In this document: positions 1 to 6,323 of the stretch, in pieces
Layout of the letters: every line of letters starts with the position of its first letter
How positions within the stretch are numbered: position 1 is the stretch's first letter
Source of the DNA: an uncultured Rhodospirillales bacterium
GTDB lineage: Bacteria; Pseudomonadota; Alphaproteobacteria; CALMVH01
NCBI GenBank assembly: GCA_937873165.1
Contig: CALMVH010000345.1
Coordinates: forward strand, 6,693 to 14,832
Direction of reading: 5' to 3'
DNA: 8,140 bases
The notes under the pieces: generated by a model
Database searches by the model: none
The model's input: only the letters and a program-made list of their open reading frames with translations
What the model was told of the DNA's origin: nothing
Made by a program: the position numbers and the translations under genes

Positions 1-507
1 GAACGGATCGGCGGATGGGCCACGCTATCCAACCAACTGGCCGACGACTTCGTGCTGGGGCGCGAGGTCAAGGCGCATGGCATGGCGGTACGCCTGGCAT
101 CGGTCCTGCCCGCCACCACGGTCGCCGAGCCCGACGTCGAAACCCTGATGGCGCACGAAATGCGCTGGGCCCGGACCATTCGCGCGATGGCGCCCATCGG
201 ATCAATCCTCGGGCTGATCCAGTATCCTGTCTCCTTCGCCCTCATGGCGGTTGCCGTGTCCGGCTTTGGCGCTATTCCGCTTGAACTGCTGGCGGTTGTC
301 TGCGCCGCCCGAATCATTGCTGCCATGGCGATCAACCACCGTTTAGGATTGATTAATCTGCCATTTTGGCTTACTCCCGTGAGGGATATCACGTCGTTCG
401 GCATCGTACTTGCCAGCTATTTCGGCAAGCACGTCCAGTGGCGTGGCCATTCATTGGTCGTTGGGACGAATGGCAGTGTCGTGCTTAAGGAGATCGACGG
501 CGAATGA
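1..507 (+). CDS. hpnI: HpnI, hopanoid glycosyltransferase (C-terminal part, 5' end outside window)
   Basis: This is the C-terminal 168 residues of HpnI, a membrane glycosyltransferase related to ceramide glucosyltransferases. It transfers an N-acetyl-hexosamine to bacteriohopanetetrol at the inner membrane. The frame is open from base 1, so a GTG at 52 is internal and not the start. The fragment opens with a LADDFVLG segment, matching the third acidic motif of this family. It then has HEMRW at bases 154-168, a variant of the (Q/R)xxRW motif of processive-type GT2 enzymes. Hydrophobic segments follow (about residues 62-110 of the fragment), then the family-typical tail with PVRD and VQWRG. The stop overlaps the hpnJ start by 4 bp (ATGA), which indicates an operon. 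Family assignment rests on motifs and on the neighbouring hpnJ. The upstream catalytic motifs cannot be checked here. Confidence 0.9.
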   Translation, partial: ERIGGWATLSNQLADDFVLGREVKAHGMAVRLASVLPATTVAEPDVETLMAHEMRWARTIRAMAPIGSILGLIQYPVSFALMAVAVSGFGAIPLELLAVVCAARIIAAMAINHRLGLINLPFWLTPVRDITSFGIVLASYFGKHVQWRGHSLVVGTNGSVVLKEIDGE

Positions 508-1928
508 TGAAGACCCTTTTCCTGCAGCCCCCCTCTTTTGACGGATTCGATGGCGGGGCGGGTTCGCGCTACCAGGCCAAACGCGAGATCAAGTCGTTCT
601 GGTACCCGACATGGCTGGCGCAGCCTGCCGCTCTGGTGCCGGGATCGAAGCTGGTCGACGCACCGCCCGCCGGCCTGACCATGGAACAGGTCTTGCCGAT
701 GGCGAAGGACTACGAGCTGATCGTGATCCACACCTCCACGCCTTCGTTCAACTCCGACGCGCGGGTGGCGCAGCTGATGAAGGAGATCAATCCTTCGGTC
801 AAGATCGGCTTCGTCGGGGCAAAGGTTGCCGTCAAGCCAACCGAAAGCCTACAAGCCGGTCCGGCCGTGGACTTCGTTGCGCGCAATGAGTTCGACTTCA
901 CCTGCCTGGAAGTGGCCGAGGGCCGCGACTGGTCGACCATCGACGGTATCTCGTACCGCAACGCGGCGGGCGAGATCGTGCACAACAAGGATCGCGCGAT
1001 CCTCGAGGACATGGACCAGCTTCCGTTCGTGTCGAACGTGTACAAGCGCGACCTGCATATCGAAGACTACTTCATCGGCTATCTGAAGCACCCGTACCTG
1101 TCGATCTATACGGGCCGTGGCTGCAAGTCGCGTTGCACGTTCTGCCTCTGGCCCCAGACGGTCGGCGGCCATCGCTACCGCGTGCGCAGCCCGGAGCATG
1201 TTGCCGCCGAAATCCGCCAGGCCATGAAGGACTTTCCACAGGTCAAGGAGTTTTTCTTCGACGACGATACCTTCACCGACAATCTTCCTCGTGCGGAGCT
1301 GATCGCGAAAGAGCTGGGCAAGCTGGGCGTGACCTGGTCGTGCAACGCCAAGGCCAACGTGCCTTACGAAACCCTGAAGGTGCTGAAGGAAAATGGCCTG
1401 CGCCTGTTGCTGGTCGGGTATGAGTCGGGCAACCAGCAGATCCTTCACAACATCAAGAAGGGCCTGCTGATCGAAACGGCCAAGAAGTTCACGAAGGACT
1501 GCCACGATCTCGGTATCAAGATCCATGGCACGTTCATCCTGGGCCTGCCGGGTGAGACCACTGAGACGATCCGCGAAACCATCCGGTATGCCAAGGAAAT
1601 CAACCCGCACACCATCCAGGTGTCGCTGGCCGCGCCGTATCCCGGCACGTTCCTGTACGATCAGGCTGTGCAAAACAATTGGCTGGACGCGAGCAATGCG
1701 GAGCTGATCGACGAGCACGGCGTGCAGATTGCGCCACTGCACTATCCGCACCTGTCGCATACGGAAATCTTCGACTCGGTGGAGGACTTCTACAAGAAGT
1801 TCTACTTCCGTGCGCCGAAGATCGCATCGATCGTGGGCGAGATGATCACCAGCCCGGACATGATGAAACGCCGTCTGCGCGAAGGCGTCGAGTTCTTCCA
1901 GTTCCTGCGTGAACGCAAGGCCGCTTAA
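504..1928 (+). CDS. hpnJ: HpnJ, hopanoid-associated radical SAM/B12-type enzyme
   Basis: HpnJ (474 residues) is a radical SAM enzyme reported in Burkholderia to convert glucosaminyl-bacteriohopanetetrol to the BHT cyclitol ether by ring contraction. Residues about 1-150 look like the B12-binding-type N-terminal domain of this radical SAM class (start MMKTLFLQPPSFDGFDGG). The iron-sulfur cluster motif CKSRCTFC supplies Cys207, Cys211 and Cys214 (CxxxCxxC). Further conserved stretches are FFFDDDTFTDN (about 250-260), LLLVGYESGN (about 301-310) and GTFILGLPGE (about 342-351), the last typical of SAM-binding segments. Length is full for the family. Two adjacent ATG codons (504 and 507) can start it. 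AAGGAG at 487-492 lies within hpnI, 11 or 14 bases upstream, and the 4-bp overlap with hpnI suggests translational coupling. Nothing looks damaged. Confidence 0.96.
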   Translation: MMKTLFLQPPSFDGFDGGAGSRYQAKREIKSFWYPTWLAQPAALVPGSKLVDAPPAGLTMEQVLPMAKDYELIVIHTSTPSFNSDARVAQLMKEINPSVKIGFVGAKVAVKPTESLQAGPAVDFVARNEFDFTCLEVAEGRDWSTIDGISYRNAAGEIVHNKDRAILEDMDQLPFVSNVYKRDLHIEDYFIGYLKHPYLSIYTGRGCKSRCTFCLWPQTVGGHRYRVRSPEHVAAEIRQAMKDFPQVKEFFFDDDTFTDNLPRAELIAKELGKLGVTWSCNAKANVPYETLKVLKENGLRLLLVGYESGNQQILHNIKKGLLIETAKKFTKDCHDLGIKIHGTFILGLPGETTETIRETIRYAKEINPHTIQVSLAAPYPGTFLYDQAVQNNWLDASNAELIDEHGVQIAPLHYPHLSHTEIFDSVEDFYKKFYFRAPKIASIVGEMITSPDMMKRRLREGVEFFQFLRERKAA

Positions 1929-1936
1929 CGACACCA

Positions 1937-2000
1937 GTCACGCCCGCGAAAACGGGAGCCCTGATCAGAGAATCCGGGTTCCCGCCTATGCGGGAATGAC
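1937..2000. repeat. 64-bp palindromic intergenic repeat (REP/BIME-like doublet)
   Basis: The element begins GTCACGCCCGC and ends GCGGGAATGAC, so its ends are imperfect inverted repeats. It holds two hairpins. The first is CCCG (1943-1946) pairing with CGGG (1953-1956) around a CGAAAA loop. The second is TTCCCGC (1979-1985) pairing perfectly with GCGGGAA (1990-1996) around a CTAT loop. Between them sits the 8-bp palindrome CTGATCAG (1961-1968). This layout matches the dispersed repeats with GTCATTCCCGC ends that are common between genes in many proteobacteria. It starts 8 bp after the hpnJ stop and ends 20 bp before the next gene. It could form RNA structure that lowers transcription or protects the hpnJ mRNA 3' end, but no T-tract follows, so it is not a classic terminator. 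Only one copy occurs in this window, so dispersal is inferred. Confidence 0.75.
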
Positions 2001-2020
2001 GATCACGGAACCATTTGATC

Positions 2021-2341
2021 ATGTCCCCTGAAGAGTCGATCTGCCAGGAAATCATTGCGGAGTATCACCGGGCGCTTGCCAAGTTTCCGGGATGGCCGAC
2101 GAATCTTGCCGAAGCCGCGACCGTGTTCGCCGAGGAAGCCGGAGAAACGGTCAAGGCTGCCGCTGAAGCTTGGTGGACCGGTGGCGACCGCAAGGAAGTC
2201 GAGTTGGAAGCCATCCAGGCCGCGGCCATGGCCGTGCGCCTGATTGTAGGATTGAGGTGCGGGCATTACGATTTTGGCAGGGCCAAATCGAACGAGCCTG
2301 TGGATGTTTCGCAGTATCCGCTAAGCGAGTCTGACCAGTAA
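2021..2341 (+). CDS. MazG-like nucleotide pyrophosphohydrolase-family protein
   Basis: A small 106-residue, all-helical-looking protein of the MazG-like NTP pyrophosphohydrolase superfamily. Members hydrolyse nucleoside triphosphates (or phosphoribosyl-ATP) to the monophosphate and pyrophosphate, using paired acidic residues to hold Mg2+. Visible motifs are FAEEAGETVKAA (Glu38, Glu39, Glu42) and, about 20 residues later, KEVELEAIQAAAMAVR (Glu59, Glu61, Glu63, Gln66). The usual second pair ExxD reads ExxQ here (Glu63, Gln66), so activity is uncertain. A similar ELxQxAA pattern occurs, from memory, in some short phage and bacterial MazG-like proteins. ATG at 2021 is preferred over an upstream in-frame TTG at 2015. 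GGAA at 2007-2010 is a weak ribosome site. It sits between hpnJ and the macro-domain gene, with no known link to hopanoids. A housecleaning role is inference. Confidence 0.7.
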   Translation: MSPEESICQEIIAEYHRALAKFPGWPTNLAEAATVFAEEAGETVKAAAEAWWTGGDRKEVELEAIQAAAMAVRLIVGLRCGHYDFGRAKSNEPVDVSQYPLSESDQ

Positions 2342-2554
2342 GGTCAGCATCCCATGGATAAGTTCCACGCAACTTCCGTACTAATCATTCAGAACGTCGG
2401 GATAGGCTATCCGCGCGGTATATCAGAACTGGATATCGTACTGTGATCGTTGGCATGCCCCTCATGTTGTACGGAGTTGTTCAAGGTTTTGTTGACGTAA
2501 AGTCTTGTTCGCAGCAATCGCGATATTTATTCATATCTTTGTAACAACTGACAC
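2342..2554 (+). promoter_or_regulatory. Lower-GC intergenic leader before the macro-domain/hpnK/hpnL run
   Basis: This 213-bp non-coding stretch is visibly poorer in G+C than its surroundings and is the only sizeable gap in the + strand run. It is the natural place for a promoter driving the macro-domain gene, hpnK and hpnL. A TTGACG hexamer at 2492-2497 fits a -35 box, but no good -10 hexamer lies 16-18 bases downstream. A weaker pair is TTGTTC (2505-2510) with TATTCA (2528-2533). Small dyads cluster upstream: GGATAG-G-CTATCC (2400-2412), CCGCGCGG (2411-2418) and GATATC (2432-2437). Any of these could be an operator, but none is recognised. No strong Shine-Dalgarno sequence precedes the ATG at 2555. 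Confidence 0.3.
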
Positions 2555-3085
2555 ATGCCTTTGGAACCACGCCTTCAAGTCCTGCGCGGCGACATCACGA
2601 CCCTGGCGATCGATGCTATTGTCAACGCCGCCAATGAAAGCCTGCTGGGCGGAGGGGGAGTGGATGGCGCTATTCACCGCGCGGCGGGGCCGGAGCTTCT
2701 GGATTACTGCCGGACCCTCGACGGCTGCAAGCCGGGCGAGGCCAAGCTGTCACCCGGCTTCAACCTGCCCGCGCGCTGGATCATCCACACGGTGGGACCT
2801 ATCTGGCGGGGAAGCCAATACAACGAGTCGATGACGCTGGCGAACTGCTACCTCGCGTCGCTCACCATCGCAAAGGCCATGCAGTTCGAGGATATCGCGT
2901 TCCCGGCCATCAGCACCGGCGTTTATGGATATCCCCTGAACCAAGCCACCATGATCGCCGTCGAGACCTGCGCTACCTTCATCGAGGACTCGCCTTTTCC
3001 AGCGCGCATCCATTTCGTTTGCTTCACGCCGGACGCTGAAGCCGCTTACCATATCGCTGTCGGCAGTCACGGACCTCGCAAGTGA
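2555..3085 (+). CDS. Macro-domain protein (MacroD-type, O-acetyl-ADP-ribose deacetylase-like)
   Basis: A 176-residue single macro domain. Proteins of this MacroD/YmdB-like class bind ADP-ribose and remove the acetyl group from O-acetyl-ADP-ribose, or mono-ADP-ribose from acidic side chains, in the cytoplasm. The signature motifs are intact: RGDIT at 11-15, VNAANESLLGGGGVDGAI at 23-40 (Asn24, Asn27, the glycine loop and Asp37) and the phosphate-binding segment FPAISTGVYGYP at 116-127. The chain is essentially domain-length, with no extra domain. Its stop overlaps the GTG start of hpnK by 4 bp (GTGA), so it is very probably co-transcribed and translationally coupled with hpnK. Why a macro domain is tied to a hopanoid gene is not known to me. 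Substrate within the class cannot be told from sequence. Confidence 0.93.
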   Translation: MPLEPRLQVLRGDITTLAIDAIVNAANESLLGGGGVDGAIHRAAGPELLDYCRTLDGCKPGEAKLSPGFNLPARWIIHTVGPIWRGSQYNESMTLANCYLASLTIAKAMQFEDIAFPAISTGVYGYPLNQATMIAVETCATFIEDSPFPARIHFVCFTPDAEAAYHIAVGSHGPRK

Positions 3086-3909
3086 AGCAGATAATCGTCT
3101 CGGCCGACGATTTCGGGCTGAGCGACAGCGTGAACGAAGCCGTGGAAATCGCGCACCGCGACGGCCTGCTATCGACCGCCAGCCTGATGGTGGCCGGCGA
3201 CGCGGCGGAAGATGCGGTCGCGCGCGCGCGCCGCCTACCGGATCTGAAAGTCGGCCTGCATCTAGTGCTTGTCGAGGGCAAGGCCGTCTCGTCCCCGGCC
3301 GAGATCCCTCGCCTGGTGAATGAAGCGGGCGCGTTTTCCAGCGACCAGGTTGCTTTGGGGTTCAAATACTTCTTCCATCCGACTATACGGGCTGATCTTT
3401 CACACGAAATCCGCGCCCAGTTCGCAGCTTTCGCGGCAACGGGCCTGGAACTCGATCACTTGAACGCCCACAAGCATATGCACCTGCACCCGACCGTGGC
3501 CCGTCTGGCCTTGGGCATCGGGCGGGAGTTCGGATGCCGCGCCGTCCGGATACCCCGCGCCTACGACGCAGCCGGCCTATCGGCACGGCTGCTTGCATGG
3601 TGGACAGCTGTTCTGAAGAGGCAAGCCAATCGGGCGGGAATGGTCACGAACGACTATGTCGCGGGGCTGTCGCAATCCGGGCACTTCGATGAAACCGCGT
3701 TCGTGAGCGCGTTGGATACGCTGCCGGATGGCGTCACGGAAACCTATTTCCACCCTGCCACGATCAGGGATCCCGCTTTTGCCCGCACCATGCCGGACTA
3801 CGACCATCCCGGCGAACTGCAGGCACTTCTCAGTTCCCATGCCCGGGCAACCATCAGGGGGCGGGGTATCCAGACCACGACCTATGGCGCCTTGACGGCG
3901 GATCGATGA
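3082..3909 (+). CDS. hpnK: HpnK, hopanoid-associated ChbG/YdjC-type deacetylase
   Basis: HpnK (275 residues) is a metal-dependent carbohydrate deacetylase of the YdjC/ChbG family. It is reported to remove the acetyl group from N-acetylglucosaminyl-bacteriohopanetetrol, giving the amino sugar used by HpnJ. Metal-site features are present: SADDFG at 7-12 (Asp9, Asp10), GLHLVL at 58-63 (His60) and the histidine-rich LDHLNAHKHMHLHP at 124-137. His130 and His132 in the last segment are the likeliest equivalents of the family's DxHxH histidines. The HPATIRDP segment near 224-231 is also family-like. The start is GTG, overlapping the macro-domain stop by 4 bp. No good Shine-Dalgarno sequence precedes it, so translation probably depends on coupling. 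The stop overlaps the hpnL ATG (ATGA). There is no signal peptide, so it acts in the cytoplasm. Confidence 0.94.
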   Translation: MKQIIVSADDFGLSDSVNEAVEIAHRDGLLSTASLMVAGDAAEDAVARARRLPDLKVGLHLVLVEGKAVSSPAEIPRLVNEAGAFSSDQVALGFKYFFHPTIRADLSHEIRAQFAAFAATGLELDHLNAHKHMHLHPTVARLALGIGREFGCRAVRIPRAYDAAGLSARLLAWWTAVLKRQANRAGMVTNDYVAGLSQSGHFDETAFVSALDTLPDGVTETYFHPATIRDPAFARTMPDYDHPGELQALLSSHARATIRGRGIQTTTYGALTADR

Positions 3910-4886
3910 AACGCTGGGCGTCTCTGCTGGGACTAATCGGGTTCGCGCTCGCGGTGGCGCTGGTGGTCAGCCAGGGATGGACAGACGTGATCAGAACCCT
4001 GGCTGCGGGCGGGTTCGGCCTGGTGGGAGCCAGCTTGTTCCACGTGGTGCCGATGGCGTTGAATGCAAAAGCCTGGCAGGAACTGCTGGCGCGGCACGGC
4101 CGGCCGAGCGTCGCCGGCATGACACTGGTCGTATGGCTGCGCGAGGCGGTGAATGGACTTTTGCCGGTGGCGCGGATCGGCGGGGAAGTTGTATCAGGCC
4201 GCGCCCTGATGCAGACTGGCATACCGGCCGCGTCTTCCGTCGCCAGTATCGTGGTGGATATGACCGTATCCATGGCCACCCAATTCGCCTTCACCTTGCT
4301 GGGGCTCGCCCTGCTGGCCATAAACTCTCCCGATCTCGTGATCGTGGGCCGCGTCGCGCTGGGGGTCGCCGCCACCGTGCCGGTCGTGGTTGCCCTGCTA
4401 GCAGTTCAAAAAATCGGGTTCTTCGTTTTTCTGTAGCGGCTGCTGCACCTGCGGTTGGGGCCCCGCCAAGCGAGCTGGGTTGGCAATCCCCGTCAACTCG
4501 ACCGGTCTATCCGACTGCTCTACCGGCTGCGTGATCGTATCTGGAAATGCGGCCTGTGGCAGATGATGGGCTGGATCGTCGGTTCCGGCGAGATATGGAT
4601 CATCCTGATCGTGCTGGGCCATCCCGTGTCGCTGGCCGATGCCGTCGCCATCGAGGCTCTGGCACAGGCGGTCAGCAGCGCCGGTTTCATCGTGCCAGGC
4701 GCGCTTGGCATCCAGGAAGCCGGGTTCATGCTGTTCGGCAGCGCCTTCGGCCTGTCGGCCGACACGGCGCTGGCGATGGCGCTGGCCCGGCGCGTGCGTG
4801 ACCTGCTGATCTTTGCTCCGGCCCTGCTGGCCTGGCAGGTCATGCAAGGACGGCGCTTGCTGAAAGCGCCGTACCCTACCGTCTAG
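3906..4886 (+). pseudogene. hpnL: HpnL, hopanoid-associated membrane protein, interrupted by in-frame TAG
   Basis: HpnL is a polytopic inner-membrane protein related to the transmembrane part of lysylphosphatidylglycerol synthases. It is thought to help hopanoid translocation. The first 176 codons hold hydrophobic segments and the characteristic REAVNGLLPVARIGGEVVSG stretch (about residues 79-98). At 4434-4436 a TAG ends this frame after GFFVFL. The same frame then continues uninterrupted for 149 codons to the TAG at 4884-4886. That part holds clear HpnL features: GEIWIILIVLGHPVSLADA, then AGFIVPGALGIQEAGF and a final LLAWQ helix. The whole is 326 codon positions, full family length, with no shift of frame. 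One C-to-T change in a CAG codon would explain the stop. No ribosome site for an internal restart is evident. Sequencing error, suppression or readthrough remain possible. The ATG overlaps the hpnK stop by 4 bp. Confidence 0.88.
4850..4872. terminator. GC-rich hairpin at convergent gene ends (candidate terminator)
   Basis: ACGGCGCTT (4850-4858) pairs perfectly with AAGCGCCGT (4864-4872) around the 5-base loop GCTGA, giving a 9-bp GC-rich stem. It lies inside the last codons of hpnL, 11 bp before that stop codon, and just past the stop of the opposing - strand gene. This is the only strong hairpin near this tail-to-tail junction, where the two stop codons are directly adjacent. Neither side has a run of T, so intrinsic termination is unproven; coding constraint or chance could also explain it. 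Confidence 0.4.
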
Positions 4887-6269
4887 TCACTCCGGCTGGT
4901 TGTTGCCTGGCTCTTTGCCGGGCCGCTTCAGACCGAGCCGGGACTGTACCGTGAAGACCTTTTCCGTGACGGTGTGTCGTGCGACTTTCAGGATGCGGCC
5001 CAATCTGGAACCAGGAGACCCCGGCCGATCCTGCATGATCGTGGCTGTGACCGCGGGCGCCGGCGAAACGATCGCGGCGGGCGCCTTCGAGACAGCGGGA
5101 CCTTGCGCTATTGTGATCCTGGAACGGGGGCGGTCGGTAAACATCGCCAGCTCGGCTTGCAGATCGCGCGACAGGACTTCACGTGCCATAAGCGATGCAT
5201 CGGGGCTTCCCGCCACCCCATGGGCGATGCGGCTCAACCCGCCCTCCAGGCGCTCGATGGCAAGCTGATCAAGGTTGGATGATTGTTTTCGTGCCGCCAG
5301 CCTGTCGGAAGCCGTCCGGAACCGGTCGATCAGATCTTCCGGCGAACCTGCGGGATCGGCGAACTGAGCCATCGCGCCCCGCACCTGTGGCTGAAGCTCA
5401 CGAGCGGTGGTCTCGAACTGCGCGGGCTCGCTTAGCGTGACGTCGCGAACACCCGCGACAACCAGCACATCCACCGCATCCTGGCATATCGGGAATCCAT
5501 CGGCGTATGCGCCACGCGATTGTTCCGACTTGATATGATCCAGTGCGATCCTGTACTCGGCCGAATCTTGGTTGTTCCAGCGTATCCCCTCGACGAAGTT
5601 CGGGTTTTGTCTGCTTTCGGCAACGGCTTTTGCCTCGCTCGCTACCATATCCCAATCGACGGGGCGAAGTTTCTCTGCCGCCTTCTCCAGCCGTATCATT
5701 TCATCCTGGTGCGACTCGAACGACTGGACATGCGCGTCGACAAGGCGCGCGACGGTCGTGGTCGAGTAGCTTTGGGTGACATCCGCAACCGGCAGATAAC
5801 TTCCACCCTCATGGGGGCGAACGATCCAGTCATCGGCTTTCTGCATCGGACTCCCGGTGCCGACACGCTTTTGCAAGGCAAGCTCGTCCCCGAACGACAA
5901 CAATGCGATGGGAAATTGCTTTACATCGCGGTCGATCAAGCCCCGCACGGTATCCTTATCGAAAACCGTTATCCTAAGCTTGCCTGGTTCGTCCGACGCC
6001 GAGGGCCTTTCCAGGCTGACGAGAGGCATTTCCACCGGATGCTTTGGCGAGTCCCTGAACGCAGCATCCAGAAGTCGAGTGGACGCAACATCATCGCGAT
6101 CTGGTTTCAAACTCGGCTGTTCCGCTTCGTTTTCCTGCCACAAGTCGCGAAACTTACGGGCGTCGACGTGCAGGACTACTGTTCCGTTTTCATAGATAAA
6201 TCCCGGAAGCGTGAGGACGATAGGAGCGCCATCCGATCCGGTCACAACGCTGGTCCGGCGAAACTTCAT
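4887..6269 (-). CDS. Hypothetical protein, 460 residues, linked to hpnN
   Basis: I do not recognise this gene with confidence. It encodes 460 soluble-looking residues without signal peptide or membrane helices. Residues 1-165 look beta-rich, and 170-380 look largely helical. A Pro/Ala/Val-rich linker (about 384-415) leads to a basic C-terminal tail (about 420-450, with GLKRPGKEP). The N-terminal part (VVLHVDARKFRDLW at 31-44, then PVEMPLVSL at 78-86 and LRITVFDKDTVRGLIDRDV at 98-116) vaguely resembles the spacing of ParB/sulfiredoxin-like domains, but the GxHR-type catalytic motif is absent. That is only a hint. The start is supported by AGGA (6276-6279 on the opposite strand) 6 bases upstream of ATG. 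It lies 54 bp downstream of the lipoprotein gene, so probably in one transcript with hpnN, and converges on hpnL with no gap. Confidence 0.72.
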   Translation of the reverse strand: MKFRRTSVVTGSDGAPIVLTLPGFIYENGTVVLHVDARKFRDLWQENEAEQPSLKPDRDDVASTRLLDAAFRDSPKHPVEMPLVSLERPSASDEPGKLRITVFDKDTVRGLIDRDVKQFPIALLSFGDELALQKRVGTGSPMQKADDWIVRPHEGGSYLPVADVTQSYSTTTVARLVDAHVQSFESHQDEMIRLEKAAEKLRPVDWDMVASEAKAVAESRQNPNFVEGIRWNNQDSAEYRIALDHIKSEQSRGAYADGFPICQDAVDVLVVAGVRDVTLSEPAQFETTARELQPQVRGAMAQFADPAGSPEDLIDRFRTASDRLAARKQSSNLDQLAIERLEGGLSRIAHGVAGSPDASLMAREVLSRDLQAELAMFTDRPRSRITIAQGPAVSKAPAAIVSPAPAVTATIMQDRPGSPGSRLGRILKVARHTVTEKVFTVQSRLGLKRPGKEPGNNQPE

Positions 6270-6304
6270 GTCATGTCCTGTATGGAAAGCGAAACTCGAG
6301 AACC

Positions 6305-6317
6305 GGAGAAATTCTCC
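6305..6317. other. 13-bp dyad GGAGAA-A-TTCTCC in the intergenic gap
   Basis: A perfect 6-1-6 inverted repeat lies in the 54-bp gap between the lipoprotein gene and the 460-residue gene. The one-base centre makes it a poor hairpin, so a protein-binding dyad is more plausible than a terminator. No regulator is known to me for it, and chance occurrence is quite possible. Confidence 0.25.
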
Positions 6318-6323
6318 AGTATC

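Noticed and set aside
849..1934. A 361-codon open frame on the - strand opposite hpnJ
   Set aside because: It is fully antisense to a conserved radical SAM gene with intact cysteine motif. High G+C coding sequence often leaves the opposite frame open, and its translation shows no recognisable domain.
1937..2000. A CRISPR-like or IS terminal repeat
   Set aside because: There is no second copy, no spacer and no transposase nearby; the hairpin layout fits a REP-like element better.
1846..2055. A - strand frame across the hpnJ 3' end, reading SRIGGNP and PVFAGVTG
   Set aside because: These peptides are the typical translation of the palindromic repeat, not a protein.
4434..4436. TAG as a pyrrolysine or other recoded sense codon
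   Set aside because: HpnL is a membrane protein with no known recoding, and no Pyl genes or recoding structure are visible. A nonsense change or error is simpler.
4455..4886. A separate small membrane protein gene starting at TTG 4455
   Set aside because: It continues the hpnL frame exactly, has HpnL C-terminal motifs and lacks a ribosome site, so it is the second part of an interrupted hpnL and not an independent gene.
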